Shown here: piece after piece, positions 15,958 through 25,600 of the stretch | Layout: each line of letters begins with the position of its first letter | How positions within the stretch are numbered: position 1 is the stretch's first letter | Assembly (NCBI GenBank): GCA_028871055.1 | Contig: JAGWON010000018.1 | Location: forward strand, 1 to 63,489 | From: Alphaproteobacteria bacterium | GTDB lineage: Bacteria > Pseudomonadota > Alphaproteobacteria > ATCC43930 > CGMCC-115725 | Length of the DNA stretch: 63,489 nucleotides | Reading direction: 5' to 3' | The notes under the pieces: generated by a model | Database searches by the model: none | Seen by the model: the letters and a program-made list of their open reading frames with translations, nothing else | What the model was told of the DNA's origin: nothing | Position numbers and translations under genes: made by a program

Positions 15958-16119
15958 TCACGGATGCTGGTTCAGCGGGATGCGCGGCGCGCAATTCCGG
16001 CCGCCGCCGGTGGCGCAGGCCTGCTGCCGGTTCCAATCATAGAACTCGAACAGGAGCTGCGACAGCACGATCACGGCGATCACCGCGGCGACGATGGCGA
16101 GCAGCGCTTTCGCGTTCAT
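15958..16119 (-). CDS. Small single-span membrane protein
   Basis: This 53-aa protein, [20 protein letters not shown] followed by a short polar tail, has one N-terminal membrane helix (residues 5-22) and a tail with two cysteines ([20 protein letters not shown]). The tail would face the periplasm if the helix is an uncleaved anchor. The stop is 7 bases before the msrB start, so the two may be cotranscribed. A longer in-frame start at 16212 runs through the hairpin repeat and is unlikely. Function unknown. Confidence 0.55.
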   Translation of the reverse strand: MNAKALLAIVAAVIAVIVLSQLLFEFYDWNRQQACATGGGRNCAPRIPLNQHP

Positions 16120-16150
16120 CCGCCGCGAAGTATGCCGGGCGCGCGGCTGC

Positions 16151-16191
16151 GGCGGCAAGCGCGGCCTCTTGCGAATAAGAGGCCGGTTTGA
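16151..16191. repeat. 41-bp hairpin repeat, left copy
   Basis: GGCCTCTT-GCGAAT-AAGAGGCC forms an 8-bp stem inside a 41-base unit that recurs without a mismatch at 25947-25987 in the same orientation. The two copies bracket the secretion island. It resembles a terminator stem but has only a short T-run (GGTTTGA). Confidence 0.9.
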
Positions 16192-16398
16192 CCCGGAGCG
16201 GACTCTAGTCAAACTAAGGCGTCACGGAATCGATAGCCCAATCCGCACACGCCTACACAAAGCGCAAGACGCGGCAGAATGACGAGCGGATCGTCACCCA
16301 GCGCTATCTCTCACTGGAAACCACGGTTTGTCGTAAAAGGCGCCGGACCCGCCGACGCGCCGATGGGTCCGGTTTACCGAGAACGGAAAATCGAAGGC

Positions 16399-18690
16399 TC
16401 AGTGGTCCCCGTGATCGCCGTGATTGTCGCGATCGCCGTGATTGTCGCGATCGGCATTAACGGCGTGGCGTAGCCAATCGCTGTCGTCGACGTTACCGGT
16501 CACCTCGCCCGGGGTCGGCCCCGACGCGCTGCCCCACCAGTTATGCTGCGCGTCCACCAAATTGGTGCTTTGGTTCACGACGCCGCCATAGGTGTTATTG
16601 ACGATGTTGTTGTCGCGGAGGATCGTGCCCGGTCCCGCCTGCGGGATGCCGTAGGAGGGATAGGCGCCCTCGACCAGCACGCCGGTGTCGTTGTTGGCGA
16701 TGGTGTTGCGGCGGATCCAAGTGTTGGCGGAACCGCCGAGGATATCGATGCCCACGCCGTAGCCGGCAAACGGGCCGGAGACCGAATAGTTCTCGATCGT
16801 GTTCCCGGAAATCCGTGCGCCGCTGCTGCCCCACAGGACGATCGCTTCGCCGCCGGTGTTGAAGGTGTTGTCGGCGATCTTCAGATTCTGGTTCATGTTG
16901 GCGAGATCGTAGAAGCCGCCGCATGCCAGCGCGTTGCAGACGTAAAGGCCGAACGCGCCGTAGTCGTGGGCGGGTCCGGTCACGGTGTTGTCGTGGATCG
17001 TGATGCCATTGCCGGCGTCGATGAGCAGGATGGCCGACGCCGCGTAGCTGCTCGGGCTGTAATCGATGCCGGTGATCGTGTTCCCCTCGATGGTGCCGGT
17101 CGCTCCTTCGCTGTACTGGAGGCCGTTCTGGGCGTTGAGCGTGGTCGCCCCCTGCCCGGTGATCGTGCTGTCGCTCACGTTCGCGGTCAGACCCGCGCCG
17201 TCGAACACCGTGCCATTCTTCTGGTAGTCGTCGATCTGGCTGTTGCGCAGGTTGATCGTCCGGTTCTGGCCGTCGTCGTTGATCGCGTAGAGTGCGACGC
17301 CGTCCTGATTGCCGCTGAAGGGGTTGTCGCGGATGCCGGTGATGCGGACGTTGTCGATCGTCCCGCCAGCATTGTGGAAGGCGATGCCGTCGAAGCGGTA
17401 ATTGGCGTTGCCTTGACCCCGCCCATCGATGGTCAGGTCGCCGATCTCGACGTTGGCGTTGTTCGAGACGAAGACGACCGGCTTGTTAGGGCCGGACGTC
17501 GTGAACGCCGTCGCCAACGTGCTCGGCGCGGCGATGACGGTACTGCCAATGCCTTGGCCCTCGAGGTCGAGGTCCTTGGTGATGAACACCTGCTCGGTGT
17601 AGGTGCCGGCGTCCACGGTGATCTCGGGATGGCCGGTCGTCGCGGCGACGTCCACCGCATTCTGGACGCTGGCGGCATTCGAGAACACCTCGATCTCCTT
17701 GCCTGTGCCGTCGATCGTCCCGCCGGCGCCCACGGCAATCTTGGCCTTGAGATCGATCTCGGGCGCATTGACCGTCACGGCGCCGCCCGAACCGCCCATG
17801 TCCTGCGCCGAAACCGCACCGGCGACGGCCACCGAGTTATCGGCGGTCAGCCAGACATGACCGTTCATCATGGTCGTGCCGGTTGCCTTGATCACGCCGG
17901 TATTGCCGGCGAGCGCATAGACATTGCCTTCGGCCGCGTTGAGCTCAGCCTGGGCCGCGGCGATCGTGCCGGTGTTGGTGACGTCGCCATGGCCGCCATC
18001 GATCAGGATGCGCGGGCTGCCGCTCGCCGGCTGCAGCAGCACATCGTTGCCCGCCGCGAGCGCGGCGGTGCCGTTGGCGGCGCTGATCGAGCCTTCGTTG
18101 CTCACCGCCCGGCCGATCAGCACCACGTCGCCATTGTTCGAGGTGATCGAACCCTGGTTGTCGACGGTGCCGGAAGAACCGCCGATGAAATGCGGCGCCG
18201 CGCCAGCCATGAAGGCCGCGTTGTCGGTGTCGCGGGTGGAGGCGATGAAGCTGCCGCCCGTCACCACTTGCCCACCCGGCAGGACGACGATGCCGTATTG
18301 GTTCACCAGATAGACCGAGCCCTGCGCACCAAGAGAGCCGGCGATGCTGGACGGATTGTTGCTGGTCACCCGGTTGAGGGTTGCGCCGCTGGCGCCGTTG
18401 TTGAATTGAACCGTGTTGCCGGCGCCGATCGAGAAACTCTGCCAATTGATGATGGCGCGCGACGAGCTTTGACCGACCGTCAGGCTGTTCGCTCCAGAGG
18501 TGAATGATACGCCGCTGCCCGCGACGATGCTGGGATTGGTCGGAAGATTGCCGGCGCCCGCCACCGCGGAAATCAGCACCGCCGCGGAGCCTGCGACGAA
18601 CGGCAGGCACCGCCCCGCCAGCATCACACCACGCCTACCGAGCGCGTTGCGGCATGCTCGGCGAGAAACGACTCGCTGTTGAGACTGCAT
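16399..18690 (-). CDS. TpsA-type exoprotein with right-handed beta-helix
   Basis: This 763-aa secreted protein has a long basic signal (residues 1 to about 46). A TPS secretion domain follows (NPSIVAGSGVSFTSGANSLT, IINWQSFSIGAGNTVQFNN, NRVTSNNPSSIAGSLGAQGS, YLVNQYGIVVLPGGQVVTGG), the filamentous-haemagglutinin N-terminal fold read by a TpsB pore. From about residue 340 it becomes a pectate-lyase-like parallel beta-helix with PbH1 repeats (DNPFSGNQDGVAL, GNTITGI, HDNTV, ADNTFNTGGEAIVLWGSSG, RNTIANNDTGVLVEG) and the NWWGSASGP motif. The C-terminus is a repeat rich in Asp, His and Asn (RDNHGDRDNHGDHGDH) that could bind metal. Target or enzymatic activity is unknown. The gene is divergent from its partner tpsB. 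Confidence 0.85.
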   Translation of the reverse strand: MQSQQRVVSRRACRNALGRRGVMLAGRCLPFVAGSAAVLISAVAGAGNLPTNPSIVAGSGVSFTSGANSLTVGQSSSRAIINWQSFSIGAGNTVQFNNGASGATLNRVTSNNPSSIAGSLGAQGSVYLVNQYGIVVLPGGQVVTGGSFIASTRDTDNAAFMAGAAPHFIGGSSGTVDNQGSITSNNGDVVLIGRAVSNEGSISAANGTAALAAGNDVLLQPASGSPRILIDGGHGDVTNTGTIAAAQAELNAAEGNVYALAGNTGVIKATGTTMMNGHVWLTADNSVAVAGAVSAQDMGGSGGAVTVNAPEIDLKAKIAVGAGGTIDGTGKEIEVFSNAASVQNAVDVAATTGHPEITVDAGTYTEQVFITKDLDLEGQGIGSTVIAAPSTLATAFTTSGPNKPVVFVSNNANVEIGDLTIDGRGQGNANYRFDGIAFHNAGGTIDNVRITGIRDNPFSGNQDGVALYAINDDGQNRTINLRNSQIDDYQKNGTVFDGAGLTANVSDSTITGQGATTLNAQNGLQYSEGATGTIEGNTITGIDYSPSSYAASAILLIDAGNGITIHDNTVTGPAHDYGAFGLYVCNALACGGFYDLANMNQNLKIADNTFNTGGEAIVLWGSSGARISGNTIENYSVSGPFAGYGVGIDILGGSANTWIRRNTIANNDTGVLVEGAYPSYGIPQAGPGTILRDNNIVNNTYGGVVNQSTNLVDAQHNWWGSASGPTPGEVTGNVDDSDWLRHAVNADRDNHGDRDNHGDHGDH

Positions 18691-18956
18691 CGCATCCTCC
18701 CCTTTGCCTGCGTTATCGATTAAAATTAATTAACCATCCTGAGCGTTCGATCTGGCATTGATCCAGATCAATCCGCATCGCCGCGGCCCTTCTGAGCCGG
18801 ACGGACGTCGTGCGATTTTGTCGGCTGCCCCCGGTTTTCTCTTATCGAGCGGCGCGCGTGCCGTTTGACGGCGCGGCTGCACGATTATTGAATGAAATCT
18901 TAACCTGACGGGTTGGGAACGGCAAGATTTAAGGTTAAATTCAATATTATTGGTTA
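18691..18956. promoter_or_regulatory. Divergent promoter region of the TpsA/TpsB pair
   Basis: These 266 bases are much more AT-rich than the surrounding DNA at both ends, notably around 18715-18735 and 18925-18960. They must carry both promoters. I see no clear operator. Low GC here fits an acquired or silenced (nucleoid-protein bound) locus. Confidence 0.5.
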
Positions 18957-20810
18957 ATGACAAAGAAGACGACGGCGATCGCCGTGTCGTCGTCGGAATT
19001 TTTTACACTTTCGGCATCGGAAGACTTTGCCGTGCAACTCCGCGTCGTCCCGCTCTGGACCGGCATCGTCATCGGCGTTCTGGCGCTCGTCCCGCTCGCC
19101 GCCGCGCAGGAATACCAACGGATCGCACCCAAATCCCCGCCGGCGCCGCCGGCGGGGCCGGGCGTCGTGCCGCCGCCGCTGCCCGGACCCGGAGCCGCGG
19201 ATCAGAACCGCGTCGTGCTGCCCGAGCTCAAAGGGCTCAAGCTGGTCGATAGTGCCGGCAAGATCCAAACCCACGGCGTCGCGGGCGCCGGCATTGTGTT
19301 GGACGGCCTGCCGATACTCGAGGCGCCGGCCATTCGCGATGCGCTGGCGGCGTTCCTCGGCAAGCCGCTCACGCTCGGCAGCCTGCACACGATTTCGCGC
19401 ACCATCGTCCTATGGTATCGCGCGCACGCCCATCCCTTCGTGGATGTCGCCTTTCCGGAACAGGACATCAGCACCGGCGTGGTGCAGGCGGTGGTCACCG
19501 AGTTCCGTGTCGGCAAGGTCAAGACGGAAGGGAATGAATGGTTTTCGAGCGATCTGCTGCGCGGCCAGCTTCGGCTCATGCCCGGCGGGCCGATCAATGT
19601 CGACCGCCTCAACGACGACATCGCCTGGCTCAATCAAAACCCCTTCCATCAGTCGACGATCATCGCCGAGAAGAGCGCGACGCCGGGCGCAACCGACCTC
19701 GTGCTCAAGACCGAGGACCAGTTCCCGCTCCGGGCCTATGCGGGCTACGACAATACCGGCCTGCCGATCACCGGACGCGACCGATGGAACCTGGGATTCA
19801 ACTGGGGCAACGCCCTGTGGCTCGACCACCAGTTTTCCTATCAGTTCACCTCGAGCGACGATTTCTGGCACAACCGCGAGAAAATTCCCGGCCGCAAAGA
19901 CAACCCGAGTTACCTTGCGCATTCGGTGAACTACCTCGCGCCGCTGCCGTGGCGCGACAGGCTTCAATTCTTCGGCTATTACAGCCAGGCCGTGCCGCGT
20001 CTCGGCCCCGATCTGGGCGAAACCGGGACCAACCTGCAGGCGAGCGCGCGCTATATCGTGCCTCTGCCTGCGCTGCCGCACACGGTTCACGAGATCCAGG
20101 TCGGCTATGATTTCAAGTCCAGTAACAACAATCTGCAGTTCGGCGGCGTCCAGGTTTCCAACGTCACGTCGGAGATCAACCAGTTCCCGCTGGTCTACAA
20201 TGCGACGGTGACCGACAAATTCGGTCAGACGGCCGTGGGAAACACCTTCGTCTACAGCCCGGGCAACCTCACCTCCCACGACAAGGATGCGTTGTATCAG
20301 GCGCAATCGAATGCCTACGCCAAGGCGAAATACGCCTACGACTTGCTCAAGCTGACCCGCACCACGCGATTGCCATGGGACGCAAGCTGGGTGATGCGGG
20401 TGGTGGGACAAATCTCCGACCGCAACCTGCTGCCGAGTGAGCAACTCAGCGCTGGCGGCGTCGACAGCGTACGCGGCTACGACGAGCAGGCCGCCACCGG
20501 TTCTATCGGCGTTCTCGTCAGCGAGGAATTGCGCTCGCCGCCTTTCAGCCTGTCCCGCGCCCTCCGGCAAGGCAACTTCGGGGATCAGAGCCAGCTCGTC
20601 GCCTTCTGGGATTACGGCAGCGTGCACGATAAACAGATCGCTCCGGGCACGCGGACCAGCACCCAGTTGGCGAGTATCGGCATGGGTCTTCGCTTCGCCG
20701 TCGTGCGCTACTTCAATCTTCGGCTCGATTACGGCTGGCAGCTCCGCCAGCTCCCGGGCACTCCCGGACACGGGGAGTTCGGCCACGTTGCGATCACCAT
20801 CAGCTATTGA
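18957..20810 (+). CDS. TpsB outer-membrane transporter (ShlB/FhaC/HecB family)
   Basis: This protein of up to 617 aa carries a proline-rich segment after the signal peptide (SPPAPPAGPGVVPPPLPGPG). A POTRA domain follows (GIVLDGLPILEAPAIRDALA, FLGKPLTLGSLHTISRTIVL, PFVDVAFPEQDISTGVVQAV, VTEFRVGKVKTEGNEWFSSD). A 16-strand barrel follows with the lid-lock motif GGVDSVRGYDE and FWDYGSVHDK, ending in an aromatic strand (GHVAITISY). It would export the divergent TpsA protein. The annotated start gives 27 polar residues before a conventional signal peptide. A GTG at 19032 (VQLRVVPLWTGIVIGVLALV) is therefore a good alternative start. Confidence 0.93.
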   Translation: MTKKTTAIAVSSSEFFTLSASEDFAVQLRVVPLWTGIVIGVLALVPLAAAQEYQRIAPKSPPAPPAGPGVVPPPLPGPGAADQNRVVLPELKGLKLVDSAGKIQTHGVAGAGIVLDGLPILEAPAIRDALAAFLGKPLTLGSLHTISRTIVLWYRAHAHPFVDVAFPEQDISTGVVQAVVTEFRVGKVKTEGNEWFSSDLLRGQLRLMPGGPINVDRLNDDIAWLNQNPFHQSTIIAEKSATPGATDLVLKTEDQFPLRAYAGYDNTGLPITGRDRWNLGFNWGNALWLDHQFSYQFTSSDDFWHNREKIPGRKDNPSYLAHSVNYLAPLPWRDRLQFFGYYSQAVPRLGPDLGETGTNLQASARYIVPLPALPHTVHEIQVGYDFKSSNNNLQFGGVQVSNVTSEINQFPLVYNATVTDKFGQTAVGNTFVYSPGNLTSHDKDALYQAQSNAYAKAKYAYDLLKLTRTTRLPWDASWVMRVVGQISDRNLLPSEQLSAGGVDSVRGYDEQAATGSIGVLVSEELRSPPFSLSRALRQGNFGDQSQLVAFWDYGSVHDKQIAPGTRTSTQLASIGMGLRFAVVRYFNLRLDYGWQLRQLPGTPGHGEFGHVAITISY

Positions 20811-20831
20811 CCGGTCGGCGGATTGCGCGTG

Positions 20832-21485
20832 CTATTCCGGCCGGCATATCCATGTGATCGTGACCGTTCGCGCCTCGCCTCCGGCCCACAAGACGAGACC
20901 CACGACGCCTGCCGCGTGCTTGAGCGGTGGGATCGGGATTCCCTCGACGACATCCACGCCTTGCTGCGCCTTGGGCCGGAACGCAAAGGAGACCCGCGAA
21001 TGTCTCTGGTCATAGTCGGCACTGCCCATCATGTTGCTGCCGCCAATCTCTTTCGCGAGCCACACCGCGCTTCCTTGCGAAAATCCCTTGATGGTCGGCG
21101 TGATATTTTCCCCCTTTCCGCCCTCGACCGTCAGCGCGAGCACGACCAGTTCGCCGACGACATAGCGCGCAGCAGGCGGCGTGAAGATGACGCGCGCCGC
21201 CGGGTAAACCGTACCCGAGGGATCTTTATATGCGGGCACGATGACGCTTGTGTCGCCGACCGACAGGTCATTGCGGGGCACCGCCTTTCCAGCCTCCTGG
21301 TAATCGATCCGATCTTTACGGCACGCCCAGGCATTGCCGGTCCGGGCTTGCGCCAAGCTCTCCGCGCGAGCGAGCCCGGCAGCGCCCGCGGCGATGACGG
21401 CCGCAATTGCTATTGCCGCCAAGCGTGACGACGCGACCCCCTTTTTGTGTCTCGATCCTTGCGATGCGACCATGGATAACTCCAT
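20832..21485 (-). CDS. Exported protein of unknown function (217 aa)
   Basis: It has a signal peptide (SSRLAAIAIAAVIAAGAAGLARA, ending near residue 41) and a mature part of about 175 residues with predicted beta-strands (ARYVVGELVVLALTVEGGKG, DVVEGIPIPPLKHAAGVVGL, VLWAGGEARTVTITWICRPE). Two cysteines (in AWACRKDRI and TWICRPE) may form a disulfide. No family is recognised. It is the third gene of a minus-strand operon (1003 aa, 394 aa, 217 aa), 6 bases after the stop of the PDZ protein gene. It converges on tpsB, and a role at the envelope is inferred. Confidence 0.7.
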   Translation of the reverse strand: MELSMVASQGSRHKKGVASSRLAAIAIAAVIAAGAAGLARAESLAQARTGNAWACRKDRIDYQEAGKAVPRNDLSVGDTSVIVPAYKDPSGTVYPAARVIFTPPAARYVVGELVVLALTVEGGKGENITPTIKGFSQGSAVWLAKEIGGSNMMGSADYDQRHSRVSFAFRPKAQQGVDVVEGIPIPPLKHAAGVVGLVLWAGGEARTVTITWICRPE

Positions 21486-21491
21486 GCAATC

Positions 21492-22676
21492 CTACCTCGC
21501 CGCAGGCGCGGTTCCGCGGCACGTCACGGAAGCGATACGACCACAGAACGCCTGATTACAAATCTGGCCTGACCCGATCACGCGCGTCGGCGGCGCGTTT
21601 TTCCGCACCGTGAACTCGGTTGCGGCGGCGAAACCCTGCAAGCGGCAGAAGGCATCGGCCGCCGGCTGGCCGCAATTTTTCGCCCAGCTTTGACACCCGT
21701 CGAGCGCCACGCCTTGCACCATCGGATTCTCGAAGCGACGTAGCGCCAGCGGCGCCGCTGCCGCGGGAAGAGCCGCACCGAGCTTTACCCAGACGTTCAG
21801 CGGCTTGCCTGCGCGCACCACACCCAAAGCCACGATCCGACCGGGCTGCAACGCTTGTATAGACTGATGGAGCGCATGCGCCCCCACGACGGGCTTGCGC
21901 TCCAAGCTGACAATGACGTCGCCGACGTGAAGGCCTGCCGCGGCGCCCGCCGAGCCGGGATGAACCGCCACGATCGAGACGACCCGCTTGCCGGCGACGG
22001 TGCTATCCCTGATCGAAATCCCGATCGAGCCGCCGGGCGGGGCGCGGAGCGGTGCGTGGGCGGCCGCGAGCGCGGCGGCGACCCGCGTGGCCCGGTTGTC
22101 GAACGGCGTCGTGGCGGCAAGGATATTGGGATCGCCCGAGGCGAGTCGCAGCACCCGGTAGGCTGTGGCAAGGGCGGGGGCCGGGTCGTCGTCCCCGGCG
22201 ATCGCTTGCTGATAGCCGGGGCGGACGCTCGCCATCAGCGTGGCGGCCTCTTGTTGCGAGGCCTGCGCCGGCGCGTTCTTCGGCCAGCGCGGGCTCTTCG
22301 CGACGACGCCGTCGATGAACTGGAAATAGGCGTCGGCCTCGGTTTGCTGGAAGGCGAGCAGCGCGCGGTGCGACCCGTCGGTGGCGCCGCTCTTGATCAG
22401 CGCCAAGGCGCGCAGGCGCAGCATCGCATCCGCTGCCGCCGTGGAAACCAAGCCGCGCGCGGCATGCATGCGCAACGCCTCGTCGTAGAGCGTGAGGTCG
22501 CGCGCCACGGCTGCGTCGGCAGCAGCAGCCGGAGCACTATCCCGTTGCACTTGTGCATCTGCGCTCGAGCCCAATACCAGCGTGGCACCCGCAAGTGCAA
22601 TCGCTATAAAATAGCTTAACCGTCGCTGCGTCTGGGACGCCTTGTTACCGTCCTGGGCTCGAAGGCTGCCATTCAT
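21492..22676 (-). CDS. Exported PDZ-domain protein with cysteine-rich C-terminal domain
   Basis: This 394-aa protein has a signal peptide (YFIAIALAGATLVLGSSADA). A helical region of about 150 residues follows, then a PDZ domain (about residues 205-290: GGSIGISIRDSTVAGKRVVS, AAAGLHVGDVIVSLERKPVV, HALHQSIQALQPGRIVALGV). The C-terminal module has six cysteines (DGCQSWAKNCGQPAADAFCR, GSGQICNQAFCGRIASVTC), a pattern also found as a free-standing exported domain in other bacteria. No protease catalytic triad is visible, so it is probably a scaffold or binding protein. Its start overlaps the 1003-aa gene's stop (ATGA), so the two products are likely made together. Confidence 0.75.
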   Translation of the reverse strand: MNGSLRAQDGNKASQTQRRLSYFIAIALAGATLVLGSSADAQVQRDSAPAAAADAAVARDLTLYDEALRMHAARGLVSTAAADAMLRLRALALIKSGATDGSHRALLAFQQTEADAYFQFIDGVVAKSPRWPKNAPAQASQQEAATLMASVRPGYQQAIAGDDDPAPALATAYRVLRLASGDPNILAATTPFDNRATRVAAALAAAHAPLRAPPGGSIGISIRDSTVAGKRVVSIVAVHPGSAGAAAGLHVGDVIVSLERKPVVGAHALHQSIQALQPGRIVALGVVRAGKPLNVWVKLGAALPAAAAPLALRRFENPMVQGVALDGCQSWAKNCGQPAADAFCRLQGFAAATEFTVRKNAPPTRVIGSGQICNQAFCGRIASVTCRGTAPAAR

Positions 22677-25600
22677 CGCTGTGCCGGCGCCGCCATGCCG
22701 CCGCGCGTGTATTCCCAGCGCACCACCACCCCTTCAGGAGCGGAGGCCTGGATCACAAGCCTGTTGGGCGCATCGGATGGCACTTTGCAATGAACCGTAT
22801 ACGAACTCGACGGCACGAGCGGGCCGTCGTTTTTCAGCACCCCCACGGCCTGCGAACTCCCGTAAGGCGGATAGGTGCAGGTGATTCCAGACGCAGCGTA
22901 GGTCATGGTTGCGCTTTGGTCGCTTGCCCAGCTCCGTGCGCTGCGGCCGCTGGCATTGCCGTTAAGTGTCAAATCGAATTCTTGATTCGGCAAGAGCGTG
23001 GTTGGTGGTTTCGTGAATGTGAAATTGAACCGCAAATCAAAAGGTTGATCATTCTGGTGTGGTTCGTAGTTGAGGACGTTATGCAGGGAAAAGAACGTTT
23101 CACCCATGGTGATCGTGTGTTCGAAGTGAGGGAGACCGCCGGGCACTTTGTCGTCGCTCAGATGAGGGCCCGCCTTTTTATTGGGATCTACAGTCGTGTT
23201 TGTCAGGGTCCATGCGGTGGTCGGCTTGGCGCGCCTATATGTCCACGTCACCAAGTTCCTCGTATCGGGCATGCTGCCGTCGATGCTCAAGTCAAACTGG
23301 TCGACAGGTTCCTTCGCTACCTTGCAATGATAGGTTGCCGAGTCGAACAGCACGCGCACGGTCTTGTCCTTGTCCTCTTTGGATTCGACATCGCCGACAG
23401 CGGTCTCATGAATGTTCGAGCCGGCGCAAGTGATTCCTCCCACGTCATACTGCGTTACGAGTATAGTCACCTTTTGACCATGATGAATTGTCGAGATGGC
23501 GTTGCTCGCCTTGGCGGTGATCGTCATCGCGAATTCCTGATTCGGCGAAAGAGTGGGCGGCGGTTTTGAAAATGTTATGTTGAAATGCCAATCCCAAAGG
23601 TCCGCTAGGAACCAGTGCAGGGACGCTCCGGTTTCACCCACGGCGAACGCTAATTCAGAATGCGGATCCGCCTCGCGTTTGCCGGGCGATACGTCTGTCG
23701 CCGTCAACTTCCACACGCCGGCGTTGGGGAGCGCCGCGGCCGGCGGTGCAGGGGCTGGCGGGGGCACCGCCGCTGTCGTCGGCGCCGAGGTGAGCCGGAC
23801 GCAGGCCGGTGCGCTGGTGGCGCGCGACGCGGCGGCGCTAATGCGACCACGCCAGGTATAGACGATGTTCTGGAACATGGCCGTCGAGGGAAAGGCCGCG
23901 GCGAACCGCTTGATGTCGCCGACCAGCGCGGTGCCCGAATTGCCGAAACTCACGCCGAGTTGTTGTACCCGTGCCGCGTTGTTCGCGCTCTTGCTGTTCT
24001 GTGCCGCCTGGCAGGCGGCGATCACGGCGGCGCTCGCCGCCTCGAAATCCTTGAGCTTCGTCTCCATCCCGATCAATTCCCGGCGGAACTGCTCGGCGGT
24101 CATCTTGTCGAAATGCCGTTGCGCCCAGTCGGAGGCGCCGCCCTCGTTGACATACATCTGCTGCAGCGCCTTGACCAAATCGGAATTCACCACCTGCTCC
24201 CCGGTCTGATAGGCAGTGAACAAAGCGACCACGGCGGCGCCGCCCGGGCCTAGAGCCGCGACGCCACCGAGAACGGCGGCCAGCGGCACGCCTTTCGCCG
24301 CATCCTTGAGGCAGCCCGCGACCATCCTCATGTTCACGTCGGCGTCGCGAGCGTCCCAGAGCGCTTGGCCGGCATCGCCGCCCAGGCAGATCGTGAAGCT
24401 GAGCACGGCCGCCGAAACTGCGCCGCTCGCCGCACCCGCGCCCGCTTCCTGAGCCTTGGCCCATCCCCAAGTTGAGTCCTCGCCCGGCACGGCCGGTGCA
24501 GTGCCCTCCTTCGGCGGCGTCTCGCCTTCGCCGGCGGCGCCCGGCCGTTCGCCGGCGGCGGCCTTCGCTTGCAGCTTCTGTTGCAATTCCTCGTTGACGG
24601 CTTCGGCCTTCGTATTGGTCTCGTTCACCTTGTCGATGTCGTCTTTGATCTTCTGGCGTTGTTCGTCGGTCAGAGACTTATCCTCGTTCAACTGCCGCTG
24701 ACGCTTGAGCTGAAGCTCTTCGCCCTTGGCTGCCAGTTTTTGCAGCGCATCGTCCATTTTTTCATGCTCCATATCGCGCCATGCCTGAAGCTTCTGCCGC
24801 CGGACGTCGGGCGAATCGGTCGCGTCGTAGATGCCGGCGTCGATCAGGTCCTGGGGCCTCGCGTAATTCGTGATCGCATTTGCCTGTTTCCAGAAGGTCA
24901 CGTCGTCCTTGGTGAGAGACGGGTCATTGGTCATCTCCGCAAGCTTGCCCGCCTTGGAAACGCTTTTTGCCATGGTCTTGAGGTCGTCACTGAGATCGGC
25001 GAAAAGAAATTTCTTCATATTGTCGAGCCCGAAGCCGTAGGGGTCCTGCACCTCGCCGGCGAGTTTGCCGTTCGAGGTGTACCACCTGCCGCCAGTGGTG
25101 CCGAAGGAGTCCTCGTATGTGATGAGGAAATCCTTGCACGCCGGTGTCTGGCAGGGCTTCCATAACGTCGTATCGGTCGCGTGATTGACGAAGCCGGCGC
25201 CGTGCGGCAGTTCCTCGATCGCGTCGGTACCGTATTGGGCGCGCCAGCGCTGGGCGATCGTGTTCGACGTCTCGACATCCGCCGCCCAATCCTGATCCGC
25301 GAATATGTTCTTGGGCGCGCTGCCGGTGTTCACGAGATCGGGAAACTCCTCTTTCAACCCGTTGAACTCGGTGGGACGGGTATCGCCGGCCAAATACCTT
25401 TCACCCGAATCCTTGACCGCGTCGTGATAGGCCTGATCCATCATCGTCGGCTGCGCGCCCGGTTGCCGCGAACCATACTGTTCGCGATACGCTTGGCCGG
25501 ACTGGTGGTATTCCTGCTCGATATTCGCCAGGTCCTGCGCGTAAAGGTCGCGCAGGGTTTGCAGGTCGCCGGGCGCGAGCTTGTTCGAGAATGCCGCCGC

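Noticed and set aside
16279-16473. 64-codon plus-strand frame with a hydrophobic end
   Set aside because: Its hydrophobic part is the antisense of the TpsA C-terminal repeat. No ribosome site or neighbour supports it.
16543-18507. 654-codon plus-strand frame opposite the TpsA gene
   Set aside because: GC-rich third positions keep the antisense frame open. It has no recognisable domain, whereas the minus frame shows a TPS domain and beta-helix repeats.
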